DNA from: Bacteroidales bacterium
GTDB taxonomy: Bacteria; Bacteroidota; Bacteroidia; Bacteroidales; UBA932
Direction of reading: 5' to 3'
NCBI GenBank assembly: GCA_017619675.1
Contig: JAFZRX010000010.1
Location: 1-64,000, forward strand
DNA: 64,000 nucleotides
Every line of letters starts with the position of its first letter. The first letter of the stretch is position 1. The notes beneath the pieces were generated by a model. It searched no databases and was not told where the DNA came from. It worked only from the letters and a program-made list of their open reading frames with translations. The position numbers and the translations under genes were made by a program. Positions 36,523 to 46,457 of the stretch are shown here, piece after piece.

Positions 36523-38055
36523 TTAGTCGATGGTGATGAAGGTGATGGAATGGGCCGGGATGGAAACGGTGTTGTTCCTGACGGTCAGGGTAGTCTGGTA
36601 GGGCTTTACGCTCTCGTCACCTATGTCGTTGTAGTCGTCTATTCCTTCGCCGGCAAGGACTTTTGCGGAAACGCGGCTCTTTGCGGACTTGCCCATCCCC
36701 TTGAAGTCCAGGGTGAGGGACACTTCCTTCTCAGGATCCTTGTTGACCACGGCGTAGACGAACTTCTTGCCGTCCTTGTCTGAGGTGAGGATCACGTCCA
36801 GGGCCTTGGTGTTGCGGTTCTCGTAGGTAACCGCATCGGAAAGGTCCTCGGAGGTTGGAACCACGTATGGCAGCAGGTCGTTGGCGTACATGTACAGGGT
36901 GTAGAAGGTGCTTCTCTTGACCAGGCCTTCGGGATAGACATAAAGCGCTCCGCGGGCGTTGACGATGGGGGAGAAGCATGCCATCTCCACTATGTCCGAG
37001 TGGCGCAGGCAGGCGTTCAGGAAGCATCCGGAGAAGACGGCATCGGCCATGGTGTAAGTGGTGGCCTTGTCGTTGTTGCGGCGCGCGTCCAGGTCGAAGC
37101 CCTTGCGCAGGTCCCCGTGATACGGGTGATGCCAGCCGCGGAGGTTCCATTCGTCATAGGCTATCTTAATCTTGCCGTCGCCGAAGCCCGCTTCCTCCAG
37201 GATTGCCACGGTGTTGTTGATGGTCCTTTCAGGGCCGTCCGTGGACATCATGCAGTTGAGGTAGGACTTGGGGTTGTCCACTATCTGCAGGGAGTCCCAG
37301 TAGCCGTGGATGGAGACGTAGTTCAGGTAGCGGCCGGCGGCCTGCAGCAACGGCAACGTCCAGTTGCGGTTGGACTGCGCCGCCGCGAAGAGCACCAGCG
37401 ACTTGTCCACGGCCAGCATCAGCTTCGCCGATTCCCTTACCAGGGGCCCCCATTCTTCCACTGTCTTGGCGCCCAGTTCCCAGGTGCCGTAGTTTTCATT
37501 GCCGATGCTCCAGTACTTGACGTTGTACGGCTCCGGATGGCCGTTCTGCGCGCGGAGGCGGGCCCATTTGCCCATGGTCTGGTTGCAGTATTCAACCCAG
37601 TCGCTCATTTCCTCCGCCGTGCCTGTTCCGGCGTTGGTGCAGATGTACGGCTCACAGCCCACCTTCCGGCACCATTTGATGTATTCATCGGTGCCAAAGG
37701 TGTTGGGATCCTCCACCTGCCAGGACTTGTCGTATGTGGGAACGCGCGGATTGGTCACGCCGTCAAGCCAGTGGTATGATGACACGAAGCATCCGCCCGG
37801 CCAGCGTACGATAGGGACCTTGAGCTCCTTCATTGCAGCGATGACGTCGGTACGGAAGCCGTCCTCGTCAGAGAGGGGATTGCCGGGGCAGAATATGCCC
37901 CCGTAGATCTGGGTGTCGAAATGTTCTATGAACTGACCGAAGATCATGTTGCTGTACTCGATCTTCTCGGCCCCAGCCTTTATTGTGGTTGTGTTCTGTG
38001 CGTTCGCAGCGCCCGCCAACAGCACCCCGGCCGCAAACAATAGTATCTTCTTCAT
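36523..38055 (-). CDS. GH51 alpha-L-arabinofuranosidase
   Basis: A 510-residue secreted glycoside hydrolase (signal peptide about 1-19, GAANAQ). The GH51 acid/base is E187 in GNENYG, and the nucleophile is E302 in YDEWN. The catalytic barrel is followed by a C-terminal beta-sandwich. It releases arabinose side chains from arabinoxylan or arabinan, outside the cytoplasm. It stands alone, without a SusC/SusD pair in the window, between the tRNA terminator and the fimbrillin-like genes. Confidence 0.95.
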   Translation of the reverse strand: MKKILLFAAGVLLAGAANAQNTTTIKAGAEKIEYSNMIFGQFIEHFDTQIYGGIFCPGNPLSDEDGFRTDVIAAMKELKVPIVRWPGGCFVSSYHWLDGVTNPRVPTYDKSWQVEDPNTFGTDEYIKWCRKVGCEPYICTNAGTGTAEEMSDWVEYCNQTMGKWARLRAQNGHPEPYNVKYWSIGNENYGTWELGAKTVEEWGPLVRESAKLMLAVDKSLVLFAAAQSNRNWTLPLLQAAGRYLNYVSIHGYWDSLQIVDNPKSYLNCMMSTDGPERTINNTVAILEEAGFGDGKIKIAYDEWNLRGWHHPYHGDLRKGFDLDARRNNDKATTYTMADAVFSGCFLNACLRHSDIVEMACFSPIVNARGALYVYPEGLVKRSTFYTLYMYANDLLPYVVPTSEDLSDAVTYENRNTKALDVILTSDKDGKKFVYAVVNKDPEKEVSLTLDFKGMGKSAKSRVSAKVLAGEGIDDYNDIGDESVKPYQTTLTVRNNTVSIPAHSITFITID

Positions 38056-38087
38056 AGAGTGGTTAGTTAGTTTCCCCTAAATATAAT

Positions 38088-38122
38088 AAAAAAAAGCGAG
38101 GCAGGGATTGCCTGTCTCGCTT
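38088..38122 (-). terminator. Terminator of the fimbrillin-like operon
   Basis: On the minus strand a stem AAGCGAGACAGG with partner CCTGCCTCGCTT (one G-T pair) is followed by a run of eight T. It lies 21 bases after the stop of the lipoprotein gene at 38143. Confidence 0.88.
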
Positions 38123-38142
38123 TCTTAAGAAAGATAAAAGTC

Positions 38143-41064
38143 TTATCTATTGGTATTGACTTCCGTAGCAGGCCATACTGCCCAGCAGTGACCCTTGGAC
38201 ATACTGTCTACAGGCCCAGGGTTGCCCCAATAGCGGTTCCTTGTAAAGCAAGTAAAGTACCTGTCACCGGAAACCTTTGCAGTAAGGTAGAATGAACCTG
38301 TTCTGGTTGGTGTATGCAGATAACCGTTATATCGGCAGCCGGTGGCCGGTATATACATGGTCTGTGTCTGTTCATCATTAGTGTAGAACGTATATCCAAA
38401 ATTGCTGGAGTTATCGTTATCGACATTCCATACTCCAGGAGGATTCGTCGTACCGGTGTTATTACCGTTTGAAGTGAAGATTGTGAAGGCTCCATAAGAA
38501 GGGACACTGAAACCAGGAGGACAAGGGTCCTGAATAGTTTTAATGACTACTTTATCCAAATCAGGATTGAATGTATCCTGCTCAGACGGAAGAGTAGTGG
38601 CAGAGGTTTCAGACATATTCCACAAGTTGAGAGGGGTAATATTACCACCTATCCAACATCCGCCGCCAAGACCACCGGTGAATACAACGGTAGGATTCTG
38701 GATTCCATATGAGAAATCAAAGCTTGACGATGATGGATTGTTTGCAACAGGAAGTATATAAGGAGCTTGCAATACTTGATATCCTTCAGGAGAATAGTAA
38801 TTCTTGTCCCTGGAATTCGCAGACATATAATCAAACCAGAGATTGCCAGACCACAACAGATCAGATGTCTGTGGCAGGAACGGGTCCTTACGGGTTGGCT
38901 GATAGTGAGTCATGGTAGGCATAGAGCGCCATAATTCGTCATCCTCGACCTGGGTAATCTCAAAAATGACAGGTGCTGCGTTCCCTTCGGCCTGACTGAC
39001 CTCTACAAAATATTTGCGTGGGATGTAGTAAGTCCTGGTTTCAATGATATCATCGCAGAAACCGAGGGGTTTAGCAAGCATTTGGTTGATCGGAACGGTA
39101 GTACTACGTGATTTCAATGTCGTGGTAGAGCTGAAATCTGCATCGGAAATCCATATGTGCCATGACCATATAATCCGTTTGTCATCGTTCTTTTCCCTGA
39201 GGGCGATGACGGCATTTCCTTCGCGGATTGTGTTCCTTGGTACATTAAATACTATGAACGGGACAGATGACTTGGTATTGCCGTCTTGATCCTTATAACT
39301 GGCGCTGAAATTATCAGGTTCTATTACATCTACATCATCAGGATTAATGAACAGTTCATCCTCTAAAACATCCTCCCACACAATGACAGCCTCTACATCT
39401 GTTAAAGAAAGACCTGTGTCGTCAAGAATATAAGGAGTAGTTATTCCGTCATTGACATAATTCCTGAATCTTGGGATGAGGGCGGAGCCGGTTGCATATG
39501 AGTTGACATAAGATCTCTCATTCCATCCGTTGGTGGTAGATCCGAATTCGCAATCCAGAGCATTACCATAAACCAAAGGGAACATATACCATCCTGCACG
39601 GTTCACGACATAACTGTTGGCGGTCTTGATTCCATTGCCAGAACGGGGGTTCAAAGATCCGACATCGTAAAGAGCAAGATCCTGAGGAGCGGATAAAGAT
39701 CCGCCGTTGGTTCCCTTGGCTTTAAGTGTTACGCTGTGTTCTTCGATCTGATTTAGCGTTATCTCCTGATTAGCCGGCATGGCAATATAGGTTCCGGTCA
39801 GGGTATAAGCCTCATTGGGGGACTGCTCGTCAGTATGTTCACCTACAAGCATGGAAGTAAGCCAGTCTGGAAGATCGGAAGACCAATCCTCAAGATTCTC
39901 TCCGGTTTCCTCATCGGCGGGAGAATAACGGAACTGCATCTCAACGGCCTCTGTAACGCCGTCCTTTGTCCTATAAGAATACATTTCCTTAGTGGCAGTG
40001 CCTGCTGCGGCATCAGTCCTTGCCATCGCGGTGCCTGGTTCAACCTCCTCAAGGGTGTAGATCCAGCCGTCGCCGGGAACACCGACGTTGGTGATGCGGT
40101 ATTTCTTGCCGGCCTCGAAGGTGATGAAGGTGTATTCAGTGGCTCCCTCCTCCTTGCGCTTAAGGTCCAGCTTCTTGACCGTGTTGTCAGTCAGGGTGAA
40201 CTCCATGGTCAGGTTGGTGAGGTCCTGAGGCAGGGCGAAGATCGTGAAGGTGACAGGGCTGTCTGATGCAGCTACTACATCTCCAAGATCGACGTTGATT
40301 GCTGTTGCCCCGTTGGCAATGTCTGTAATGGTGCAGCTTGCGAGGTCATCGCTTACGGCTGCGGTGAAGTCTCCCGCAATGACAGGAGATTCAGCGTCGG
40401 TCTTGAGGGCGAAAGAATGGAGCTGGGCTCCGTCAGAGTTGGGCGATACTACCGTGAACTCGAAGGTGGTCATGAGGGGCTTGAATGGCAGACTGACATT
40501 GTTGCCCGGCGTAGCCTGGGTGGCGGCCCACATGAACGCGTAGTTCATATCGGGCTTGAAAACCTTTGAGCCGGATTCTGCGGTTACTACCTGTGTTGCA
40601 GGGATGGTGGCCGTAATCACGTTGCCGTTGAGGCTGACCTTGCTCGCATCCGTGAAGTTCTCCGTATTGGGAGAAGGATAAAGGGCATAAATGGTGTGGG
40701 TGGCGTTTGAAAGCCAGGTGAGAGGGGTTCCAACGCTCTTTACCTTTGCGTTGCTGTTCTGCTGGTTGCTCTCGTCCGTCTCGTGAGACTCGACGCTGTA
40801 GTCGCCGTTTTCCTTGGTGCTGGCGTCAACCTGCGCCCAGATGCGGAGAAGGTCCTCATCCACCCAGTTGATGCGCTCGTACTTTGTCTCGTCGCCAAAG
40901 AATTCTCCGCTGTACTCGGTACGGGTGCCTATTCCGTTCTGGTAATAGGTGTTTGCGGAGAAGGTGATGGGCTTACCGGTTTCGGAGCCGCGGAAAGGAT
41001 CGAAGTCATTGCAACCAACCAACAATGGCATAGCCGCCAAAAGTAATACAAATAACTTTTTCAT
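38143..41064 (-). CDS. Large fimbrillin-family lipoprotein with FISUMP-like tail (second of tandem pair)
   Basis: A 973-residue surface lipoprotein (lipobox LLVGC, C18). The first 330 residues are a fimbrillin (Mfa-like) domain with GIGTRTEYSGEFFGD and YERINWVDEDLLRIW; then a divergent middle; then an Ig-like section (RKYFVEVSQAEGNAAPV); and a C-terminal region with DPCPPGFSVPSYGAF, typical of the FISUMP/major paralogous domain. It is preceded by a 56-codon gene, two bases upstream. ATG 41064 begins the signal peptide; another in-frame ATG (41076) overlaps the end of the small gene. The N-terminal DNA is almost the same as that of the next paralogue, while the rest is diverged and richer in A+T. 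Confidence 0.88.
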   Translation of the reverse strand: MKKLFVLLLAAMPLLVGCNDFDPFRGSETGKPITFSANTYYQNGIGTRTEYSGEFFGDETKYERINWVDEDLLRIWAQVDASTKENGDYSVESHETDESNQQNSNAKVKSVGTPLTWLSNATHTIYALYPSPNTENFTDASKVSLNGNVITATIPATQVVTAESGSKVFKPDMNYAFMWAATQATPGNNVSLPFKPLMTTFEFTVVSPNSDGAQLHSFALKTDAESPVIAGDFTAAVSDDLASCTITDIANGATAINVDLGDVVAASDSPVTFTIFALPQDLTNLTMEFTLTDNTVKKLDLKRKEEGATEYTFITFEAGKKYRITNVGVPGDGWIYTLEEVEPGTAMARTDAAAGTATKEMYSYRTKDGVTEAVEMQFRYSPADEETGENLEDWSSDLPDWLTSMLVGEHTDEQSPNEAYTLTGTYIAMPANQEITLNQIEEHSVTLKAKGTNGGSLSAPQDLALYDVGSLNPRSGNGIKTANSYVVNRAGWYMFPLVYGNALDCEFGSTTNGWNERSYVNSYATGSALIPRFRNYVNDGITTPYILDDTGLSLTDVEAVIVWEDVLEDELFINPDDVDVIEPDNFSASYKDQDGNTKSSVPFIVFNVPRNTIREGNAVIALREKNDDKRIIWSWHIWISDADFSSTTTLKSRSTTVPINQMLAKPLGFCDDIIETRTYYIPRKYFVEVSQAEGNAAPVIFEITQVEDDELWRSMPTMTHYQPTRKDPFLPQTSDLLWSGNLWFDYMSANSRDKNYYSPEGYQVLQAPYILPVANNPSSSSFDFSYGIQNPTVVFTGGLGGGCWIGGNITPLNLWNMSETSATTLPSEQDTFNPDLDKVVIKTIQDPCPPGFSVPSYGAFTIFTSNGNNTGTTNPPGVWNVDNDNSSNFGYTFYTNDEQTQTMYIPATGCRYNGYLHTPTRTGSFYLTAKVSGDRYFTCFTRNRYWGNPGPVDSMSKGHCWAVWPATEVNTNR
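40060..41010 (-). repeat. Long direct repeat, copy 1 (fimbrillin N-terminal domain)
   Basis: This stretch, coding the N-terminal fimbrillin domain, is highly similar in DNA to 43060-44040 in the same direction; long runs, for example around 40870-40960 versus 43900-43990, differ at only a few bases. The identity drops sharply at both ends. It points to recent duplication or gene conversion restricted to the domain. Confidence 0.85.
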
Positions 41065-41066
41065 CG

Positions 41067-41237
41067 TTACTCCCATTGAGTGTTAAACGTGTCCGCGTCA
41101 GAAAAGTCAAATGTTTCCGTTTTCTGGCCGGTTGTAGAAACCATCGATTCTTCAGTAACGATGGACGCCTGAAGAAGACTGCATCCTGGAACGGCGTCCA
41201 GACATGTCATGCATAATTTTTCGTAAGGCTTTTTCAT
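41067..41237 (-). CDS. 56-residue small protein of the repeated fimbrillin-associated family (copy A)
   Basis: The sequence starts MKKPYEKLCM and ends in the conserved SDADTFNTQWE. It matches the plus-strand copies at 52003 and 61494 over its C-terminal 35 residues (LLQASIVTEESMVSTTGQKT is the same as in the 52003 copy), while residues 11-20 vary and here include three cysteines. There is no signal peptide or known domain. It begins 25 bases after one fimbrillin-like gene and stops two bases before the next, suggesting coupled translation. Function unknown. Confidence 0.82.
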   Translation of the reverse strand: MKKPYEKLCMTCLDAVPGCSLLQASIVTEESMVSTTGQKTETFDFSDADTFNTQWE

Positions 41238-41262
41238 CTTTAATAATACATTGTTTTACACT

Positions 41263-44094
41263 TTATTGAATCTCCTTGGCAGGACGTACTGAATAAGCAT
41301 TGCTCTTGATGCCGTCCTGCATCGTACCTCCGTAATTGAACATAACGTTATAGTTGTCGCCGGATGCCTTTGAATTGATTAGATAGAAGGGGCCTGCATA
41401 AATGAGACCATTTGCTCTGAAACCGTGGTAGGGGAAGAGCATTTTCGGTCCACCGGCAGCAGTCGTATACAAAAGGTACCCAAGACCGTCTTCCGTCTCC
41501 GGATCCGGGGTGTTCCAACCGGAAGAAGCCGGACCGTTAGTGGTAAAGATGGAGAATGCCATATAATTGGGTACGCTGAAGCCCGGAGGACAGGGATCGT
41601 AGATAGATTTGACCACTATTTTGTCCTTGTTCACATCAAAAACATAATCATGATAAGAATGACCATTTGAAGAGGTTTCCGTCACATCCCACAAGTTGTG
41701 CTGCTTGGAAGTTACCCAGCCATACGAACTGCCACTAGTGTGGCAATATTGAATATGTGGATTCTGGATTCCATAGGACACATTTCCGGGAGAACTTGTC
41801 TGCTCCGTTGAATTGGAAATGGTTGTGTTGTTTTTCACTAAGGTATAGCCTGCAGGGGAGTAGGACTCCTTGTTGAAAGGATCCATAAGTTCGCCCTTCA
41901 TTGGCAGGAACGGATCCTTTCTGCCATACTGATAAAAGGTTGCGGAACCTATGAAGGTTCTGGTTGAGGTGGGGCCGGTCTGTGTAACGGCAAAAACGAC
42001 AGCATCGGCATTACCCTCGGTCTGGGTAACTTCTACAAAATATTTCCTTGGAGTATAGGAAAAATCGGTAATAACTTTTGTATCACACCATCCAAGATTG
42101 ACTTTAAGCATCTGATTGCTTGGAACTGTAGAACTGCGTGTTTCAACAGTCATGGTGCTAAGATCTGTGTCTGTAACCCAAATGTGCCAAGACCAGATGA
42201 TGCGTTTCTCTCCACTCTTTTCCCTGAGGGCAATGACTGCATTGCCCTGGCGGATGTTAGTATCATCTACATCAAATTTGATGTAAGGAACCGTCTTGGA
42301 AGTAGTCCCGTCCAACTCTTTATATACGGCTGTAGTAGTAGGAGTGTCAACAACCTCGGCAGTGTTGATGAACAGTTTGTCACTTGTAACATCTTCCCAA
42401 ACGATGACTGCCTCGACTTGATCTTCGGTCAGATGCGTATCATCAAGTATGTAAGGAGAAGTGATGCCTGTATTGAGATAATTCCTGAATCTGTGAAGGA
42501 CGTAATAATTTTCAGAATCCCAGCCATTGCCCAAACCGTCGTAGTATGAGCCGACATTTAATCCGCTGGAAGGAACCTTTTCCCAATCTATGGCATTGCC
42601 ATATACAAGAGGGAACATATACCATCCGGCCTTGTCAACGACGTATGAGTTGGCTGTCTTGACTGTTCCACGGGGACTGGCCAGGTTGTTGATATCATAG
42701 AGCGCCAGGTCTTGAGGAGAGGCGGAAGTGGCTCCGTTGTTTCCTTTTCTCTTGAGGATAGCGATATGTTCATTAATTTCATTGAGTGTTTCAGTTTCTA
42801 CTACTGACATTTCACTGTAAGAACCTGTCAGAGTGAAAGGATCATCTGCACCCTGTTCGGGTGTGTGTGCGCCAACGAGCAGGGGTTCAAGCCAGTCAGG
42901 CAGGTCGGCGGACCACTGCTCAAGATTGTTGCCGTCATCATCAGCAGGGGAGTAGCGGAATGTCATTGCAACTTCCTCTACATCAGCGCCTTTAGTCTTG
43001 TAAGATTTGATTGTCTTTGTGGCGGTGCCTGCCGTGGGGTCATCTCTTACCATATCGGTGCCGGGTTCTACTTCCTCAAGGGTGTAGGTCCAGCCGTCGC
43101 CGGGAACGCCCACGTTGGTGATGCGGTATTTCTTACCGGCCTCGAAGGTGATGAAGGTGTATTCAGTGGCTCCCTCCTCCTTGCGCTTGAGGGCAAGTTC
43201 CCTGGTGGAGTCGTCGGACAACGTGAACACCATTGAAAGGTTGGTCAGATTCTGCGGCAGTGCGAAGACAGTGAATGTTACGGGGCTGTCTGCAGTGACT
43301 GCGACATTTCCAAGGGAAACGTTAATGGCTGTCGCTCCGTTTGCTATGTTTGTAATGGTGCAGTTTGCGAGGTCATCGCTTATGGCTGCGGTGAAATCTC
43401 CCGCAATGACAGGAGAGTCAGCGTCATTGTCAGTCTTGAGGGTGAATGATTTCAGGGCGAGGCCTTCAGCCACGCTTGTGCCCACGGTGAACTCGAAGGT
43501 TGTCATGAGGGGCTTGAATCCCAGGTTGACATTGTTGCCCGGTGCGGCCTGGGTTGCGGCCCACATGAACGCGTAGTTCATATCGGGCTTGAAGACCTTG
43601 GAGCCGGATTCTGCGGTTACCACCTGGGTTGCAGGGATGGTAGCCGTGATCACGTTGCCGTTGAGGCTGACCTTGCTTGCGTCCGTAAAGTTCTCTGTAT
43701 TGGGAGAAGGGTAAAGGGCGTAAATTGTGTGGGTGGCGTCTGAAAGCCAGGTGAGAGGGTTCCCGACGCTCTTCACCTTAGCGTTGCTGTTCTGCTGGTT
43801 GCTCGCGTCCGTCTCGTGGGATTCGACGCTGTAGTCACCGTTTTCCTTGGTGCTGGCGTCAACCTGCGCCCAGATGCGGAGGAGGTCCTCATCCACCCAG
43901 TTGATGCGTTCGTACTTGGTCTCGTCGCCAAAGAATTCGCCGCTGTACTCGGTACGGGTGCCTATTCCGTTCTGGTAATAGGTGTTCGCGGTGAAGGTGA
44001 TTGGCTTGCCTACGCCGGAGCCTTTTGAGAACTCGTTGAAGTCACAACTTGCCAGTGTGAACAGGGCGGCGAGGAGTAAAAATGTTTTTTTCAT
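41263..44094 (-). CDS. Large fimbrillin-family lipoprotein with FISUMP-like tail (first of tandem pair)
   Basis: A 943-residue surface lipoprotein (lipobox TLASC, C17), paralogue of the downstream gene. The N-terminal fimbrillin domain (GIGTRTEYSGEFFGD, ERINWVDEDLLRIW) is nearly the same; the middle and tail are related but diverged (RKYFVEVTQTEGNADAV, DPCPPGFSVPNYMAF). Unlike the other members it has no small gene in front; it has its own promoter at 44131-44161. ATG 44094 is used because earlier in-frame codons lie at or before the transcription start. Probably a fimbrial subunit or tip-like adhesin on the cell surface. Confidence 0.87.
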   Translation of the reverse strand: MKKTFLLLAALFTLASCDFNEFSKGSGVGKPITFTANTYYQNGIGTRTEYSGEFFGDETKYERINWVDEDLLRIWAQVDASTKENGDYSVESHETDASNQQNSNAKVKSVGNPLTWLSDATHTIYALYPSPNTENFTDASKVSLNGNVITATIPATQVVTAESGSKVFKPDMNYAFMWAATQAAPGNNVNLGFKPLMTTFEFTVGTSVAEGLALKSFTLKTDNDADSPVIAGDFTAAISDDLANCTITNIANGATAINVSLGNVAVTADSPVTFTVFALPQNLTNLSMVFTLSDDSTRELALKRKEEGATEYTFITFEAGKKYRITNVGVPGDGWTYTLEEVEPGTDMVRDDPTAGTATKTIKSYKTKGADVEEVAMTFRYSPADDDGNNLEQWSADLPDWLEPLLVGAHTPEQGADDPFTLTGSYSEMSVVETETLNEINEHIAILKRKGNNGATSASPQDLALYDINNLASPRGTVKTANSYVVDKAGWYMFPLVYGNAIDWEKVPSSGLNVGSYYDGLGNGWDSENYYVLHRFRNYLNTGITSPYILDDTHLTEDQVEAVIVWEDVTSDKLFINTAEVVDTPTTTAVYKELDGTTSKTVPYIKFDVDDTNIRQGNAVIALREKSGEKRIIWSWHIWVTDTDLSTMTVETRSSTVPSNQMLKVNLGWCDTKVITDFSYTPRKYFVEVTQTEGNADAVVFAVTQTGPTSTRTFIGSATFYQYGRKDPFLPMKGELMDPFNKESYSPAGYTLVKNNTTISNSTEQTSSPGNVSYGIQNPHIQYCHTSGSSYGWVTSKQHNLWDVTETSSNGHSYHDYVFDVNKDKIVVKSIYDPCPPGFSVPNYMAFSIFTTNGPASSGWNTPDPETEDGLGYLLYTTAAGGPKMLFPYHGFRANGLIYAGPFYLINSKASGDNYNVMFNYGGTMQDGIKSNAYSVRPAKEIQ
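43060..44040 (-). repeat. Long direct repeat, copy 2 (fimbrillin N-terminal domain)
   Basis: Partner of 40060-41010; see there. Both copies lie at the same place in their genes, coding roughly residues 20 to 345. Confidence 0.85.
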
Positions 44095-44130
44095 AATTTT
44101 GAGTTTGTGACGAATTATCATTACAAACTG

Positions 44131-44161
44131 CAAAACTACTCAATATCAGGGCAATATGCAA
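44131..44161 (-). promoter_or_regulatory. Promoter of the minus-strand fimbrillin-like operon
   Basis: On the minus strand TTG (44159-44161), a 20-base spacer, and TAGTTTTG (44131-44138). The leader to the ATG at 44094 is about 30 bases. No flanking inverted repeat that would mark an invertible promoter was seen. Confidence 0.7.
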
Positions 44162-44177
44162 CGATTTACCCGGTTTT

Positions 44178-44927
44178 TTAAAGGATGGTGAGGGAAACGG
44201 GGCAGTGGTCGGAGCCAAAGACGTCGTTGAGGATGTCTGCTTCGCAGACCTTTTCGCGGAGATTTTCGGATACCAGGAAGTAGTCGATGCGCCAGCCCAC
44301 GTTCCTCTCGCGGGCGTTCATGCGGTAGGACCACCAGGAATACTTGGCCTCGCCGGGATGGAGGGAGCGCCAGGTGTCAACGAAGCCTGCGCCAAGCAGC
44401 TGAGTCATCTTGGCGCGCTCCTCGTCGGAGAAGCCGGCGTTCATGTGGTTGGTTGCGGGGTTCTTGAGGTCGATCTCTTCGTGGGCCACGTTCATATCGC
44501 CGCAGACGATTACGCCTTTGCGGGCCGCCAGGCCGCAAAGATAATCGCGGAAGGCGTCCTCCCATTCCATGCGGTAGGGGAGTCTGCGGAGGCCGTCCTG
44601 GGAGTTGGGGGTATAGACGTTAACCAGGTAGAAATCAGGCATTTCCAGGGTGATGACGCGGCCTTCCGCATCGTGCTCGGGAATGCCTATTCCGTAGGTG
44701 ACGCCAAGGGGGTGCTGACGGGTATAGATGGCGGTGCCGGAGTAGCCCTTCTTTTCCGCGTAATTCCAGTAGGACTCGTATCCCAGGAATTCCAGGTCCA
44801 GCTGACCGGCCTGCAGCTTGGTCTCCTGCAGGCATACGAAATCAGCGTCAAAGGCGTCAAAGATATCGGCGAAGCCCTTTCCGGCCACGGCCCTCAGGCC
44901 GTTCACGTTCCAACTGATGAATTTCAT
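44178..44927 (-). CDS. xth: Exodeoxyribonuclease III
   Basis: A 249-residue AP endonuclease / 3'-5' exonuclease for base-excision repair. Catalytic segments: ISWNVNGLRA at the N-terminus, CLQETKLQ (metal-binding Glu), VCGDMNVAHEEIDL, and the final SDHCPVSL with the active histidine. It is one base downstream of cysS and reads in the same direction. Confidence 0.97.
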   Translation of the reverse strand: MKFISWNVNGLRAVAGKGFADIFDAFDADFVCLQETKLQAGQLDLEFLGYESYWNYAEKKGYSGTAIYTRQHPLGVTYGIGIPEHDAEGRVITLEMPDFYLVNVYTPNSQDGLRRLPYRMEWEDAFRDYLCGLAARKGVIVCGDMNVAHEEIDLKNPATNHMNAGFSDEERAKMTQLLGAGFVDTWRSLHPGEAKYSWWSYRMNARERNVGWRIDYFLVSENLREKVCEADILNDVFGSDHCPVSLTIL

Positions 44928-44928
44928 A

Positions 44929-46455
44929 TTATTCCAGGGTCCACTCGGCCCCGTCCTTGGTGTCCTTTACTACAATGCCCAGTTTCTTGAGGCTGTCGCG
45001 GATGTGGTCCGAAGTGGCCCAGTCCTTTGCGGCCTTGGCGGCTGCGCGGCTCTCCAGGACCATGTCCATGAGGCCGGCGATCACGCTGTCCGCCTTGCCT
45101 CCGGAGGATTCCTCGTCGCGGAGGCCCAGCACGCCGAACACTATGTCGTCAAAGATCTGGGTCAGGGTGGCGATATCGCCCTTTGACAGCTGTATCTGCT
45201 TGTCTTTTGCGGAGTTGATCAGTTTGACGGCGGCGGAGATGTGCGCCAGCGCCACAGGGGTGTTCATGTCATCGCAGAGGGCTTCGTATATACCCTCGAA
45301 GATGGCCTTCACCTCCGGGTTGTCAGCAGGGCAGCTGTCCGGCGCAACGCCAAATCCGTACTCTTCATATGAGTACTCCGGCGCCTTGCGCCCTGCCAGC
45401 GCATAAAGGTCGCGGGCGGCCTGCATTACGCGTTTATAGCCTTTTTCAGCGGCTTGAAGGGCTTCGTTGGAGAAGTCCAGGGTCCCGCGGTAATGGGCCT
45501 GTAAAATGAAGAAACGGACGGTCATGGGACCGTATGCCCTCTCCAGTTTTGGATGGTTGCCGCTGAACAGTTCCGGAAGGGTTATGAAGTTGCCCAGGGA
45601 CTTGCCCATCTTCTGGCCGTTTATGGTGATCATGTTGTTGTGGACCCAGTAGCGGACGCCGCCGGTTCCGCGGCTGGCCACGTTCTGGGCTATCTCGCAC
45701 TCATGGTGCGGGAACATCAGGTCCATGCCGCCACCGTGTATGTCAAACTCGTATCCCAGATACTTCTCTCCCATCACGGAGCACTCCAGGTGCCAGCCCG
45801 GGAAACCCTCTCCCCAAGGGGAAGGCCATTTCATAATATGCTGGGGCTCAGCCTTTTTCCAGAGGGCGAAGTCGTAAGGGGCGCGCTTGTCGCCCTGGCC
45901 GTCCAGGGTGCGCGTGCCTTCCAGCGTGGCGTCAAGCGAGCGCCCTGACAGCACGCCGTAATGGTGGTCCTTGTTGTACTTCTCCACGTCGAAATAGATG
46001 CTCCCGTTGCTCTCATAGGCGTAGCCCGATGCCAGGATCTTCTTCACCGCCTCTATCTGCTCCACGATGTGTCCGGACGCACGCGGCTCTATCGATGGCG
46101 GAGCCACGTTCAGCGCGCGCATGGCGTCGTGGTAGCGCAGAGTGTAACTCTGCACCACTTCCATGGGCTCCAGCTGCTCCAGGCGAGCCTTCTTCGCAAT
46201 CTTGTCCTCGCCTTCGTCAGCATCGTGCTCCAGGTGTCCCACGTCCGTGATGTTGCGCACGTAGCGCACCTTGTAACCAAGGTGGCGCAGCAGTTTCTGC
46301 AGCACGTCGTAGGTTACGCCGGGGCGCGCGTGACCAAGGTGTGCGTCCCCGTAAACGGTGGGGCCGCACACGTACATTCCCACGCGCCCCTCGTTCAGGG
46401 GAGTGAACAGTTCCTTGCGCCTGGAAAGCGTGTTTGTCAGATAAAGAGCTCTCAT
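44929..46455 (-). CDS. cysS: Cysteine--tRNA ligase
   Basis: A 508-residue class I synthetase. HIGH motif as HLGH in [11 protein letters not shown], preceded by the zinc cysteine in YVCGPTVY; further zinc ligands are in WHLECSVM and [13 protein letters not shown] motif as KMGKSLGN. It sits between the flippase-like gene (two-base gap) and xth in a three-gene minus-strand unit. Confidence 0.98.
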   Translation of the reverse strand: MRALYLTNTLSRRKELFTPLNEGRVGMYVCGPTVYGDAHLGHARPGVTYDVLQKLLRHLGYKVRYVRNITDVGHLEHDADEGEDKIAKKARLEQLEPMEVVQSYTLRYHDAMRALNVAPPSIEPRASGHIVEQIEAVKKILASGYAYESNGSIYFDVEKYNKDHHYGVLSGRSLDATLEGTRTLDGQGDKRAPYDFALWKKAEPQHIMKWPSPWGEGFPGWHLECSVMGEKYLGYEFDIHGGGMDLMFPHHECEIAQNVASRGTGGVRYWVHNNMITINGQKMGKSLGNFITLPELFSGNHPKLERAYGPMTVRFFILQAHYRGTLDFSNEALQAAEKGYKRVMQAARDLYALAGRKAPEYSYEEYGFGVAPDSCPADNPEVKAIFEGIYEALCDDMNTPVALAHISAAVKLINSAKDKQIQLSKGDIATLTQIFDDIVFGVLGLRDEESSGGKADSVIAGLMDMVLESRAAAKAAKDWATSDHIRDSLKKLGIVVKDTKDGAEWTLE

Positions 46456-46457
46456 AT

